From assembly GCA_025362415.1 (NCBI GenBank), contig JANYGM010000074.1:1-10789 (forward strand): a DNA stretch of 10,789 nucleotides, read 5' to 3'. A program made the position numbers and the translations under genes. How positions within the stretch are numbered: the first letter of the stretch is position 1; every line of letters begins with the position of its first letter. Under the pieces are notes generated by a model, which worked only from the letters and a program-made list of their open reading frames with translations, was not told the origin of the DNA and ran no database searches. This DNA comes from a bacterium. GTDB taxonomy: Bacteria; Bacteroidota; Bacteroidia; Cytophagales; Thermonemataceae. Positions 1-7,200 of the stretch are shown piece by piece.

Positions 1-42
1 CAAGGCAAGCGCAAAACTTTTGTCTTTTAGGTTATTTTCCAT
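1..42 (-). CDS. four-helix bundle (23S rRNA IVS-type) protein, N-terminus only
   Basis: Reading the minus strand, an ATG at 42-40 opens 14 codons, MENNLKDKSFALAL, that run off the window edge. The pattern of a short charged start followed by KDKSFA(L/F)A is, from memory, the typical beginning of the small four-helix-bundle proteins named after the ORF in 23S rRNA intervening sequences. These are about 120 residues long, are found in many copies in Bacteroidota genomes, and have no established function. An ATG six bases further upstream (50-48) is followed at once by a stop, so 42 is the natural start. An AGGAGG sits about 30 bases upstream (73-78 read on the minus strand), too far for a normal ribosome site. 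With only 14 residues visible, the family call rests on one motif. Confidence 0.55.
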   Translation of the reverse strand, partial: MENNLKDKSFALAL

Positions 43-126
43 TATTTCATTTTTTTTGGTTAGATTAATAGACCTCCTGCGAAAGTCAGTTTTGTTAAAA
101 AAAGGTAACTGTTTAGGTTGTATTTC

Positions 127-230
127 GTAGGGGCTTGGGCTTGCCCAGCCTTCGTAGAGCAGGTTTTTAGCTTATTTTTTGTTTGTCGTGTTGCTTTCGC
201 AAATTGGGCAGGGGCAAGCCCAGCCCCTAC
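127..230. repeat. GC-rich inner inverted repeat (REP-like)
   Basis: GTAGGGGCTTGGGCTTGCCC at 127-146 pairs with GGGCAAGCCCAGCCCCTAC at 212-230; the arms are identical apart from one extra T in the left arm. Each arm also contains its own smaller dyad (GGGC...GCCC). The arms stand out as GC-rich islands in very AT-rich DNA, which resembles dispersed REP-type palindromes. The 65-bp loop (147-211) has no recognisable content. Whether this repeat travels as part of the surrounding element or is an independent repeat nested in it cannot be decided from one copy. Confidence 0.6.
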
Positions 231-237
231 ATTTTAA

Positions 238-245
238 TACATTTG
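238..245 (+). promoter_or_regulatory. candidate -7 promoter box for the hydrolase gene, inside the MITE-like element
   Basis: TACATTTG is an exact match to the Bacteroidota -7 consensus TAnnTTTG, 77 bases upstream of the hydrolase ATG at 322. No TTTG is visible at the usual distance for the -33 box, so only half of the promoter is supported. No other consensus -7 box lies between it and the start codon, and chance occurrence in AT-rich DNA is possible. Confidence 0.35.
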
Positions 246-321
246 TTTCAATTTCTAAATATTTAACCTAAACAGTTACGAGAAAACACTAGTAAGCACT
301 AAGAAATACAAAAACAATTCT

Positions 322-1122
322 ATGGAAAAAAATAAAAAAAATATTATATTTATCATTTTTCTTTTGCTTTCTGCTAATATTTTTGCACAATCAAAAGCAC
401 TAACAAATATTTTATTAGATACTGTCCAATTTGAGAAATATCTTTTTAGTGCCTCAAACGACATAAAAATGCCATTTAGGTTGCTAAAACCGCTAAATTA
501 TGATAGTACCAAAACTTATCCTTTGGTGATTTTCTATCACGGTGCGGGTGAGCGTGGTACAGACAACGAAATTTCTATCAAAAACATCTCTCCTTTTGCC
601 TTAAATCAACAAAATAGGAAAAAATATCCTTGTTTTGTGCTTGTACCACAATGCGACAAAGGGCAAAAATGGGTAAATGTTACTTGGGACGCTGATGCTC
701 ACACTTTTACAGACACACTCACGCCTTATATGCGTGCAAGCGTAGATTTGCTAGACGAAATCATTAAAAAATATCCTATCAACCAAAAGAAAATCTATGT
801 TACAGGGCTTTCTATGGGCGGTTATGCAACTTGGGACGTAATTACACGCTTTCCAGAAAAATTTGCGGCTGCTGTGCCTATCTGTGGTGGTGCTGATGAA
901 ATACAAGCAGATAAAATAAAAAATATTCCTATTTGGGCTTTTCACGGTGCAAAAGATACAACTGTAAAACCCTTACGCTCAAGAAATATTATTGCAAAAC
1001 TTAGGAAGTTAGGTGCAAAACCACTTTACACAGAATACCCAGAAGTTGGACATAATAGTTGGAAACAGGCTTATACTACGCCACAACTAGCAAAATGGTT
1101 GTTTAAACAAAATAAAAAATGA
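322..1122 (+). CDS. secreted alpha/beta-hydrolase (esterase / PHB-depolymerase-like)
   Basis: This 266-residue protein is a serine hydrolase of the carboxylesterase/PHB-depolymerase (predicted 'peptidase', COG4099-like) type. Residues 1-22 form a signal peptide with a long hydrophobic core ending in FAQ, so the enzyme should act in the periplasm or outside. The oxyanion-hole strand is FYHGAGERG (71-79). The nucleophile elbow GLSMGG gives Ser164, followed by the second characteristic turn AAAVPICGG. The acid is probably Asp212 in FHGAKDTTV and the histidine His244 in VGHNSW. All three catalytic residues and a normal-length fold are present, so the enzyme is intact. The substrate cannot be read from the sequence; an ester of a polysaccharide, lipid or polyester is possible. 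It is a single gene, convergent with lnt 25 bases downstream; the promoter may lie in the preceding repeat element. Confidence 0.85.
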   Translation: MEKNKKNIIFIIFLLLSANIFAQSKALTNILLDTVQFEKYLFSASNDIKMPFRLLKPLNYDSTKTYPLVIFYHGAGERGTDNEISIKNISPFALNQQNRKKYPCFVLVPQCDKGQKWVNVTWDADAHTFTDTLTPYMRASVDLLDEIIKKYPINQKKIYVTGLSMGGYATWDVITRFPEKFAAAVPICGGADEIQADKIKNIPIWAFHGAKDTTVKPLRSRNIIAKLRKLGAKPLYTEYPEVGHNSWKQAYTTPQLAKWLFKQNKK

Positions 1123-1147
1123 CTTTTTTAAAAAATATCTTTTCAAT

Positions 1148-2767
1148 TTACTTTCTAATAATTTTCACTATGACAGAAATCAGCAAAAACGCACCTAAAA
1201 ACGCACATAAACGCCCTAAATAATCTCCATATTTGGTATAAGTTGTCTGAATATCATTCAAATAAACTGTGCCTTTAAATGCTTTTCTATCATCATAATT
1301 ACTAGCAAAAAGCACATCTCCACGAGCATCTACAAACCCAGAAATGCCCGTATTAGCAGACCTCGCCACATACTTACGGGTTTCTATGGCACGCAAAGAC
1401 GTATGTGCGAAATGTTGCTTATAACCAGAAGTATTTCCCCACCAACCGTCATTGGTGATGATACAAAGCATATTTGCACCTTTTTTGACGTACTCACCCA
1501 CAAACTCCCCATAAATAGACTCATAGCAGATAACAGGCGCAATTTTGAGTTTATTTTGATAAAATACTTCCCTTTCTTTCTGCCTTGCAAGTCCAGTAGA
1601 AACGCCCCCAATATTTATCATTACTTTTGATAAAATACTGAATATGGCAGGATAAGGCATACTTTCAACGCCAGGAACAAGTTTTGATTTGTGATAAATA
1701 GCAACACTATCTACTTTATCCTTAAAAAAAAGTGCCGTATTGAAAGAATCATAAAATGCACCAGCGTGTGCTGTGGCGGTTGGTGTGGCTTTTGTTCTAT
1801 AAAATTCGTGGGTGATTGCACCAGAAAGCACCGCCGTTTGTGGGTAATTTTTATGAATAAATCTGAATGTATCTAAATTATTGGTGGTACGCAAATCTTG
1901 TTCACGACTTTGCACCTCAATAGCCGTTTCTGGGAAAACAGTTAATTCTGTTTCTGGCGTTATTTGTGTTTGAGCAAGGTTTTTAGAGATGTGCAGTTGT
2001 TTTTGAACAGGAATAAAGTTTTTACCATCAGAAAATTTTTCTGTATAAGAATCAATATTTGGCTGCACTACGACTATTTCAGCAGTGTTTTGATTGTTTT
2101 TTGTATCAATATCAAAATTATAATACAAAATATACGAAAATCCTATTGGTAAAGCAATTAGGAGAGTTGCATACATTCCAAAAACTTTTTTATTATGCTG
2201 ATTATTCGTTGTAAGCAATTTGAAAAAGATAATATTCCCTAGCAAAACCCACACAGAACCACCCAAAACGCCTGTATATTCGTACCATTGTACCCACGTA
2301 TGCGCATAAGAAAATCCATTGCCAAGTGTCAGCCACGACCAACTCAAATCCCAATTTAAGTGCAAATATTCAAAGGCAATCCAATAAAAAACAAAAGCTA
2401 AAAGTCCTTTATCTTGACCTAAAACCGCTTTTGTACGTCTATAAAGCACAAATGGAACACTCATTAGTAGTGTATTTGCTACAAGCATTGCTATTGCGCC
2501 CACTTCAGACGCATTCCAAACCCACCAAGTAGTGATAACATTCCACATAAAAAGTGCCAATAAAGCATATCCAAAGAATATTTTGCCTTTTTTCTTTCCT
2601 GTTTCTATGCTAATATTTTTTTCTATGAGCAATATCAAAGAAAATCCTGCAAACATTCCTATACTCAAAAATCCAAAATACCAGCCTCCAGACATCAATA
2701 AGGCACTTATTAGAGCGAGAATTAAAAGATTTTTTGTAGTAGGAACGCTAAATGTTATATTTATCAT
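1148..2767 (-). CDS. lnt: apolipoprotein N-acyltransferase
   Basis: Lnt transfers a fatty acid from a phospholipid to the N-terminal cysteine of lipoproteins in the inner membrane, the last step of lipoprotein maturation. With the start used here the protein has 539 residues, close to the family length (512 in E. coli). The N-terminal third is strongly hydrophobic with about seven membrane segments, and one more lies at the extreme C-terminus. Between them is a periplasmic carbon-nitrogen hydrolase domain from about residue 228. The catalytic triad is visible: Glu280 in VFPETAIE, Lys360 in YHKSKLVPG and Cys414 in PVICYES, with the conserved Glu416 just after it; the NDGWWGNTSG loop is also present. 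The frame opens earlier at a TTG (2812), but that TTG is part of a TAnnTTTG promoter box, so the ATG at 2767 was chosen. The lipoprotein at 7342-8538 would be a client. Confidence 0.95.
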   Translation of the reverse strand: MINITFSVPTTKNLLILALISALLMSGGWYFGFLSIGMFAGFSLILLIEKNISIETGKKKGKIFFGYALLALFMWNVITTWWVWNASEVGAIAMLVANTLLMSVPFVLYRRTKAVLGQDKGLLAFVFYWIAFEYLHLNWDLSWSWLTLGNGFSYAHTWVQWYEYTGVLGGSVWVLLGNIIFFKLLTTNNQHNKKVFGMYATLLIALPIGFSYILYYNFDIDTKNNQNTAEIVVVQPNIDSYTEKFSDGKNFIPVQKQLHISKNLAQTQITPETELTVFPETAIEVQSREQDLRTTNNLDTFRFIHKNYPQTAVLSGAITHEFYRTKATPTATAHAGAFYDSFNTALFFKDKVDSVAIYHKSKLVPGVESMPYPAIFSILSKVMINIGGVSTGLARQKEREVFYQNKLKIAPVICYESIYGEFVGEYVKKGANMLCIITNDGWWGNTSGYKQHFAHTSLRAIETRKYVARSANTGISGFVDARGDVLFASNYDDRKAFKGTVYLNDIQTTYTKYGDYLGRLCAFLGAFLLISVIVKIIRK

Positions 2768-2809
2768 TATTGATGTTGATAGTTTGTATTTGTAATGGTT
2801 ATTTGGGTG

Positions 2810-2817
2810 CAAAAATA
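2810..2817 (-). promoter_or_regulatory. -7 promoter box for lnt
   Basis: On the minus strand the sequence TATTTTTG matches TAnnTTTG exactly, 43 bases upstream of the lnt ATG at 2767, giving a predicted leader of about 35 bases. The -33 region is A/T-rich without a clear TTTG. This box decides the lnt start: the upstream in-frame TTG at 2812 is the end of the box itself and so would lie upstream of the transcript start. Confidence 0.55.
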
Positions 2818-2973
2818 CTATTTTTAATTAGAAAAAATATCATTTACTGAAAATGTAGCAAAACATTTACAATACCACATTCTCAAATTATTCATCAAAT
2901 TATACACCAATTTTGTATATTTAAACGAATTTTATTACATATTATTCAACAACTTGACACTAACGGAATTTTG

Positions 2974-3005
2974 TTGAATTTGTTTCATTTTTTTGATTAT
3001 CTTTG
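2974..3005 (+). promoter_or_regulatory. promoter of the propeller sensor gene
   Basis: TATCTTTG at 2998-3005 matches the Bacteroidota -7 box TAnnTTTG exactly, and a TTG at 2974-2976 lies 21 bases before it, within the usual 19-21-base spacing to the -33 element. The ATG at 3049 follows 43 bases after the box. The in-frame TTG at 2971 lies upstream of the whole promoter and cannot be the start if this is the promoter in use. The stretch 2821-2970 between the two divergent promoters contains no gene; it holds a 12-bp-spaced direct repeat, TCAAATTAT (2883-2891 and 2895-2903), and is otherwise featureless. Confidence 0.6.
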
Positions 3006-3048
3006 CAAAACATCTACTAAATATAGAACTCTTGCACATACAAATTTT

Positions 3049-5907
3049 ATGAAATATTATCAGAAACAATTTCAAAAACCTTTTTTTCCTTTTTTTTATT
3101 TCCCTCAACTTGCAGTTTCATTTTTTTTTATTGCATTTTTATTGCATTTGCAACCTGTAAATGCTCAAAAAGGAAGTTTACTTGTCAATAATTACACTGT
3201 TTCTAATGAAGTGAGTACAGATTTGGAATGTAATTCTGTCGTACAATCTTCAAAAGGCATTTTGTATTTTGCCAATACAAATGGAATTATGACTTATGAC
3301 GGCACACAATGGCAACTAAAATCCATTGGACTAACTCCTTATACGCTTGCTATTAGTGCAGAAGGCACTATTTATGTGGGTGGAAAAGAAAATTTTGGCT
3401 ATCTTAGGTTTTTGGCAAACGGAGATTTTCAGTTTATTTCACTCGCAACACAAATTACTACACAAATTATTGGGCAAAGCACCTCACAACAAAATATTGG
3501 CATTATCTCCCAAATAAGTACCTTAGACAAAGTTTATTTTTATAGCGACAAACAACTTATTAGCCATAATCCTAACACAAAAGTAACAGAAACTATCTTG
3601 GAAAACTCTCCAAAAAATATTTTTGCAGGATTTTTTCATCATCATCAAAAAGTTTTTATTAACCTCAAAAACAAAGGATTACATAGAATTGAAAATAAAA
3701 ACCTTACTCACGTAGCACAAGGAGATATTTTTAAGGAATTAGATATTATTTCACAATTTGATTATGATAAAAATAATACGTGCATCACTACTGAAAATAA
3801 TTTATTGTATCTCTTTGACGGTCAGAGTTTTAAACAACTCAACCCTAGTATAGTAAATGTGGTTAATGATGCTCAAAATTATCTAAATGAACATAGCATA
3901 CAAAAAGCTATTCGTATTTCTGATACACAAATAGCCATAGGAACGCTTACAGGCGGTACTATTTTATTGGATAATGCAGGAAATTTTTTGCAAGTCATTG
4001 ATTATCAGAATGGTCTGGAAGATAACGAGATTTTGGCACTTGTGGCAGACAACCAACAAGGGCTTTGGATTTGCCACAGTTCAGGTATTTCTCGTGTGCT
4101 TGTGCAGCTTCCATTGCTCAATTTTTCTACTTATCCTGGGCTTGCAGGAAAGCCAACCGCAGTTACTATGTATAAAGAACAACTCTTTGTAGGCACAAAT
4201 GAAGGTGTTTTTTTTCTAAATAATACTAATAAAGAAGATGTTTCTTTGAAAATTGCACAAGAAAAAAGCAAGCAACTTTATAATTATAATACACAACAGC
4301 AACAACAAAAATACCAACAAAGTAACATAACCAAACAAAAAACTCGTAATACATTTAGAAATTTCTTTAAAAAATCTAAACCAAAAACACCAATATTAAA
4401 AAATACTTTTGTACCTCAAAAGCAAACTGAAATCTTAACGGTTGTGGTAGAAACAAAGGTATATTCTTACAATAATGGTAATTATTTGATAGAAAAAACA
4501 CCCTTCAATTATCAAAAAATAATGGGCATAGATGCTCGTATTAGCCAACTTATCCCGCTTAAAAATCAGGTTTTAGTACGTACAAATATTGGTTTGTACA
4601 GCATTTTTTTGGGAAATGCAGAACTTATTTTGCCAGAAGAAAACTTAACTTTTGCCACGCCCTCTACTACAAATGATAGCCTGCTTTATGTTGCATCAGA
4701 AAAAGGTATTTTTGCTGTGACCAAAAAAGCTGATAAATGGCAGATTTTGCCTGCGCTTTCTAGTTTGCAAGCCAATATAAATAGTATTGTTCAACAACAA
4801 AATGTGCTTTGGTTGGGTGGAAAAGGTGAAATTTTTAAAGTTTTTCTTAATAGTGATGGCTCTTTTGAAAGTTTTATTAAATACGTTTGGGACAAACAAA
4901 GTAATGCAGATATTATTGTGAGAGAAATCAATGGGAAACTGCTTTTTTTCCACGACAAAGGCGTTTTACAACACGTAAAAGTTATTGGTGATGCGTTTTT
5001 GCCTTATAAAGAATACAGTCAAAATTATCTTCACCCTGATAAAATTTTCATACAACAACCAAATCACGCTTTTTTGGAAAGTAAAAGCGGTTGGACTAAC
5101 CTAAATTATCCTAATACGCATAATTGCTCCTTTTTGAGAGTTTTTAAGAATATTGATTACATTTATCAGACAGATAAAGGCAATATTTGGCTTATTGCAG
5201 ACGACAAAATTATTAAAATAAATAAAAGTTCTGTCATAGAAAAAACAGGAGTCTATAAACCTTTTGTCAAAAATATCTTTACCAAAACAGGTAAAAGTGC
5301 CTCCTTGTATGATACAAAGCTACAAAGATACGAAGAAGCACAAAATTTCTCTTTTGTGCTTGCTTCTCCTTTTTTTGTTGGAGAAGGCAAAACGGAGTTT
5401 CAATACAGTTTACAAGGCATAGATGATGATAATTGGAGTAGCTGGAAGATACGAAACAGCGTAGAATTTCCGTTTTTGCCAAGTGGAAAATACGAGTTAC
5501 ACTTACGTACACGCAATACTTTGGGGCAAGTAAGCGACATAGAAAAGTTTAAATTTTATGTAAAACCGCCTTTTTGGGAAACTTGGTGGTTTTATTTGCT
5601 ACAAATTGTAGGTTTGTTTGGGCTTTTGGCTACTTCTATTTTCTACAACCGCAAAGGTGCAGACTCCAAAACAGCCACTATTATTACCTTAGTGGTGATT
5701 ATCACTATTTTTGAATTTTTAGTGTTGTTTATAGAACCTTATTTAGATGCTTTTGCAGGTGGTGTGCCACTTTTTAAACTACTGATGAACATTTTGCTGG
5801 CACTTTCTCTGAATCCTATTGAAAAATATGTACGAGATTTGTTGAAAAACTCTGACCTTGTAGAAAAAATTTCCACACAAATATCTAACAAAATGCGCAG
5901 GAAGTGA
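3049..5907 (+). CDS. periplasmic propeller / Y_Y_Y-domain membrane protein without output domain
   Basis: This 952-residue protein resembles the sensor half of Bacteroidota hybrid two-component or LuxR-type regulators. Residues 1-39 are a signal peptide ending VNA-Q. Residues 45 to about 765 form beta-propeller blades with repeated 'G-(I/L)-x-(Y/W)-(F/V/I)-(A/G/C)...G(I/V)' units, for example GILYFANTNGIMTYDG (70-85) and QGLWICHSSGISRV near residue 340. A Y_Y_Y (triple Tyr) immunoglobulin-like domain follows at about 770-838, with FQYSLQGIDDDNWSSW and YELHLRTRN. Hydrophobic segments lie at about 846-867, 878-898 and 905-924, and a basic helical tail completes the protein. The positive-inside rule puts the last 28 residues in the cytoplasm. 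The histidine kinase, HTH or GGDEF module that normally follows is absent, yet the frame ends cleanly in TGA. Residues 405-462 are a Gln/Asn/Lys-rich low-complexity insert in the propeller. The ligand is unknown. The start follows the promoter at 2974-3005. Confidence 0.8.
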   Translation: MKYYQKQFQKPFFPFFYFPQLAVSFFFIAFLLHLQPVNAQKGSLLVNNYTVSNEVSTDLECNSVVQSSKGILYFANTNGIMTYDGTQWQLKSIGLTPYTLAISAEGTIYVGGKENFGYLRFLANGDFQFISLATQITTQIIGQSTSQQNIGIISQISTLDKVYFYSDKQLISHNPNTKVTETILENSPKNIFAGFFHHHQKVFINLKNKGLHRIENKNLTHVAQGDIFKELDIISQFDYDKNNTCITTENNLLYLFDGQSFKQLNPSIVNVVNDAQNYLNEHSIQKAIRISDTQIAIGTLTGGTILLDNAGNFLQVIDYQNGLEDNEILALVADNQQGLWICHSSGISRVLVQLPLLNFSTYPGLAGKPTAVTMYKEQLFVGTNEGVFFLNNTNKEDVSLKIAQEKSKQLYNYNTQQQQQKYQQSNITKQKTRNTFRNFFKKSKPKTPILKNTFVPQKQTEILTVVVETKVYSYNNGNYLIEKTPFNYQKIMGIDARISQLIPLKNQVLVRTNIGLYSIFLGNAELILPEENLTFATPSTTNDSLLYVASEKGIFAVTKKADKWQILPALSSLQANINSIVQQQNVLWLGGKGEIFKVFLNSDGSFESFIKYVWDKQSNADIIVREINGKLLFFHDKGVLQHVKVIGDAFLPYKEYSQNYLHPDKIFIQQPNHAFLESKSGWTNLNYPNTHNCSFLRVFKNIDYIYQTDKGNIWLIADDKIIKINKSSVIEKTGVYKPFVKNIFTKTGKSASLYDTKLQRYEEAQNFSFVLASPFFVGEGKTEFQYSLQGIDDDNWSSWKIRNSVEFPFLPSGKYELHLRTRNTLGQVSDIEKFKFYVKPPFWETWWFYLLQIVGLFGLLATSIFYNRKGADSKTATIITLVVIITIFEFLVLFIEPYLDAFAGGVPLFKLLMNILLALSLNPIEKYVRDLLKNSDLVEKISTQISNKMRRK

Positions 5908-5989
5908 TATATGATATGTGATATAATACACTGTTAATCATACCTCATACATCATACATCACACATCATACATCACACCTCATATATCA
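5905..5989. repeat. inverted heptanucleotide repeat array 1 (TGADDTR)
   Basis: Three direct copies of a TGATATR heptamer (5905-5925) begin exactly on the TGA stop codon of the sensor gene. After a 12-base spacer, seven more heptamers in the opposite orientation (5941-5989, TGADDTR read on the minus strand) plus a terminal TCA at 5938 run to five bases before the next gene's ATG. The outer 21 bases of the two arms match at 18 of 21 positions as an inverted repeat, so a hairpin can form. The array fills nearly the entire 87-bp intergenic space. There are no spacers, so it is not a CRISPR; it resembles the heptanucleotide STRR repeats known from cyanobacteria. Confidence 0.75.
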
Positions 5990-5994
5990 AGAAA

Positions 5995-7200
5995 ATGATT
6001 TTTGGAATTATTAGAGAAGGCAAAGTCCCTCACGACCACCGTACACCGCTTTTGCCAGAGCAAGCTGCAGATTTGCGCAAAAACCATCCAGAAGCAAAAA
6101 TTTATGCACAAAGTAGCCTTGTGCGTTGTATTCACGACGACGAATATGAGGCAGAAAATATAGCCATTTTAGAAGATATGAGCCATTGTGATGTGTTGAT
6201 GGGCGTAAAAGAAGTGCCTATTTCACAAATTATTGAAGGAAAAACTTATATGTTTTTTTCTCATACTATGAAAAAACAGGCTTATAACAAAAAATTGATG
6301 CAGGCTATTTTAGCGAAAAAAATTCGTATGATAGACTATGAATGCTTGACCAATGAAAAAGGAGAAAGAATAGTTGCTTTTGGGCTTTTTGCAGGAATTG
6401 TCGGCGCATATAATGCCTTTTGGACGTATGGAGAGCGTTATAAAACTTTCCAACTTAAACGTGCCAATGCCTGCAAAGATTATGAAGAACTCAAAGAAGA
6501 ACTGCTAAAAGTCAAACTTCCTAACATAAAAATTGCCCTCACTGGGCGTGGACGTGTGGGACACGGTGCAATACAAATTTTAGAAGAAATCAATATGAAA
6601 AAAGTTTCTCCTATTGACTACCTTACCAAAACCTATAATGAACCTGTTTTTACGGTGCTTGCCTCACACGACTATTATCACCAAAAAACAGATGAGAAAA
6701 CAGCGTTTGATGCTACTGTTTTTCACAAAAATCCTGAACTTTTTGAGGCTAATTTCTTGCATTATGCGCAGCAAACAGATATTTTGATAACTACACACTT
6801 CTGGAATCCAAAAGCAGATATATTATTTTCTAAAAATGATATGGCAAGACCAGATTTTAGGATAAAAATCATTGCTGATATTTCTTGTGATGTAAATGGC
6901 TCTGTGCCTTGCACTATACGTGCCTCTACCATAGATGCGCCTATTTATGACTACAACCCACACACGCAGGAAGAAAATGAGCTTTTTATTGATGACAAAA
7001 ATGTAACCGTAATGGCAGTGGATAATTTGCCTTGTGAGTTGCCTTTTGATGCTTCGTGGGCATTTGGTATGCAACTTGTGGCTTATGTGATGCCACATTT
7101 TTTCAATGGAGACGCAGAAAAAGTATTAGAGCGTGCCACCATTGCACAAAATGGGGATTTGATGCCTAGATATGAGTATTTGAGAGATTACACGCTTTGA
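5995..7200 (+). CDS. saccharopine dehydrogenase (Lys1-type, NAD-dependent) / alanine dehydrogenase family enzyme
   Basis: This 401-residue soluble oxidoreductase is of the AlaDH/PNT fold and is most like fungal Lys1 (373 residues), which interconverts saccharopine with lysine and 2-oxoglutarate using NAD. Landmarks align in order with yeast Lys1 as I remember it: GVKEVP with Lys72 (yeast Lys77, general acid-base) and FFSHTMK with His90 (yeast His96). Next come IDYECLTNEKGERIVAFG (113-130), the Rossmann loop TGRGRVGHG (183-191), DISCDVNGSVP (295-305) and VDNLPCELP (342-350). The N-terminus GIIREGKVP...R.PLLPEQ supports the ATG at 5995. No Lys9-like reductase or other lysine gene is adjacent, so direction (synthesis or breakdown) and exact substrate are inferred; another 2-oxoacid/amino-acid pair is possible. 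No promoter box is visible in the repeat-filled gap before it, which suggests readthrough from the sensor gene. Confidence 0.8.
   Translation: MIFGIIREGKVPHDHRTPLLPEQAADLRKNHPEAKIYAQSSLVRCIHDDEYEAENIAILEDMSHCDVLMGVKEVPISQIIEGKTYMFFSHTMKKQAYNKKLMQAILAKKIRMIDYECLTNEKGERIVAFGLFAGIVGAYNAFWTYGERYKTFQLKRANACKDYEELKEELLKVKLPNIKIALTGRGRVGHGAIQILEEINMKKVSPIDYLTKTYNEPVFTVLASHDYYHQKTDEKTAFDATVFHKNPELFEANFLHYAQQTDILITTHFWNPKADILFSKNDMARPDFRIKIIADISCDVNGSVPCTIRASTIDAPIYDYNPHTQEENELFIDDKNVTVMAVDNLPCELPFDASWAFGMQLVAYVMPHFFNGDAEKVLERATIAQNGDLMPRYEYLRDYTL

Larger units (their letters stand above)
105..279. mobile_element. MITE-like non-coding element with 15-bp terminal inverted repeats
   Basis: The segment is bounded by a perfect inverted repeat: GTAACTGTTTAGGTT at 105-119 and its exact reverse complement at 265-279. 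Inside lies a second, GC-rich inverted pair (127-146 and 212-230). At 175 bp, with no open reading frame, perfect ends and nested symmetry, it has the form of a miniature inverted-repeat element moved by a transposase encoded elsewhere. The flanks (AAAAG on the left, GAGAA on the right) show no convincing target-site duplication, so mobility is inferred. It sits between the divergently oriented four-helix-bundle gene and the hydrolase gene, ending 42 bases before the hydrolase ATG. A large structured RNA is the alternative reading. Confidence 0.6.

Noticed and set aside
105..279. Insertion sequence with a transposase
   Set aside because: The element is only 175 bp and contains no open frame; it can at most be non-autonomous.
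1123..1147. Possible terminator between the convergent hydrolase and lnt genes (TTTTTTAAAAAA at 1124-1135)
   Set aside because: It is a pure A/T palindrome with no loop or GC stem, so it cannot be supported as an intrinsic terminator.
2851..2868. Small dyad AAATGT...ACATTT in the lnt/sensor intergenic region
   Set aside because: A six-base A/T-rich dyad is expected by chance here and has no supporting context.
4696..5512. Minus-strand frames inside the sensor gene
   Set aside because: They are antisense shadows of a clearly coding frame, with improbable composition and no start signals.
5905..5989. CRISPR-like short repeats
   Set aside because: The units are contiguous 7-mers with no unique spacers and occur in inverted halves; this is a tandem heptamer array.
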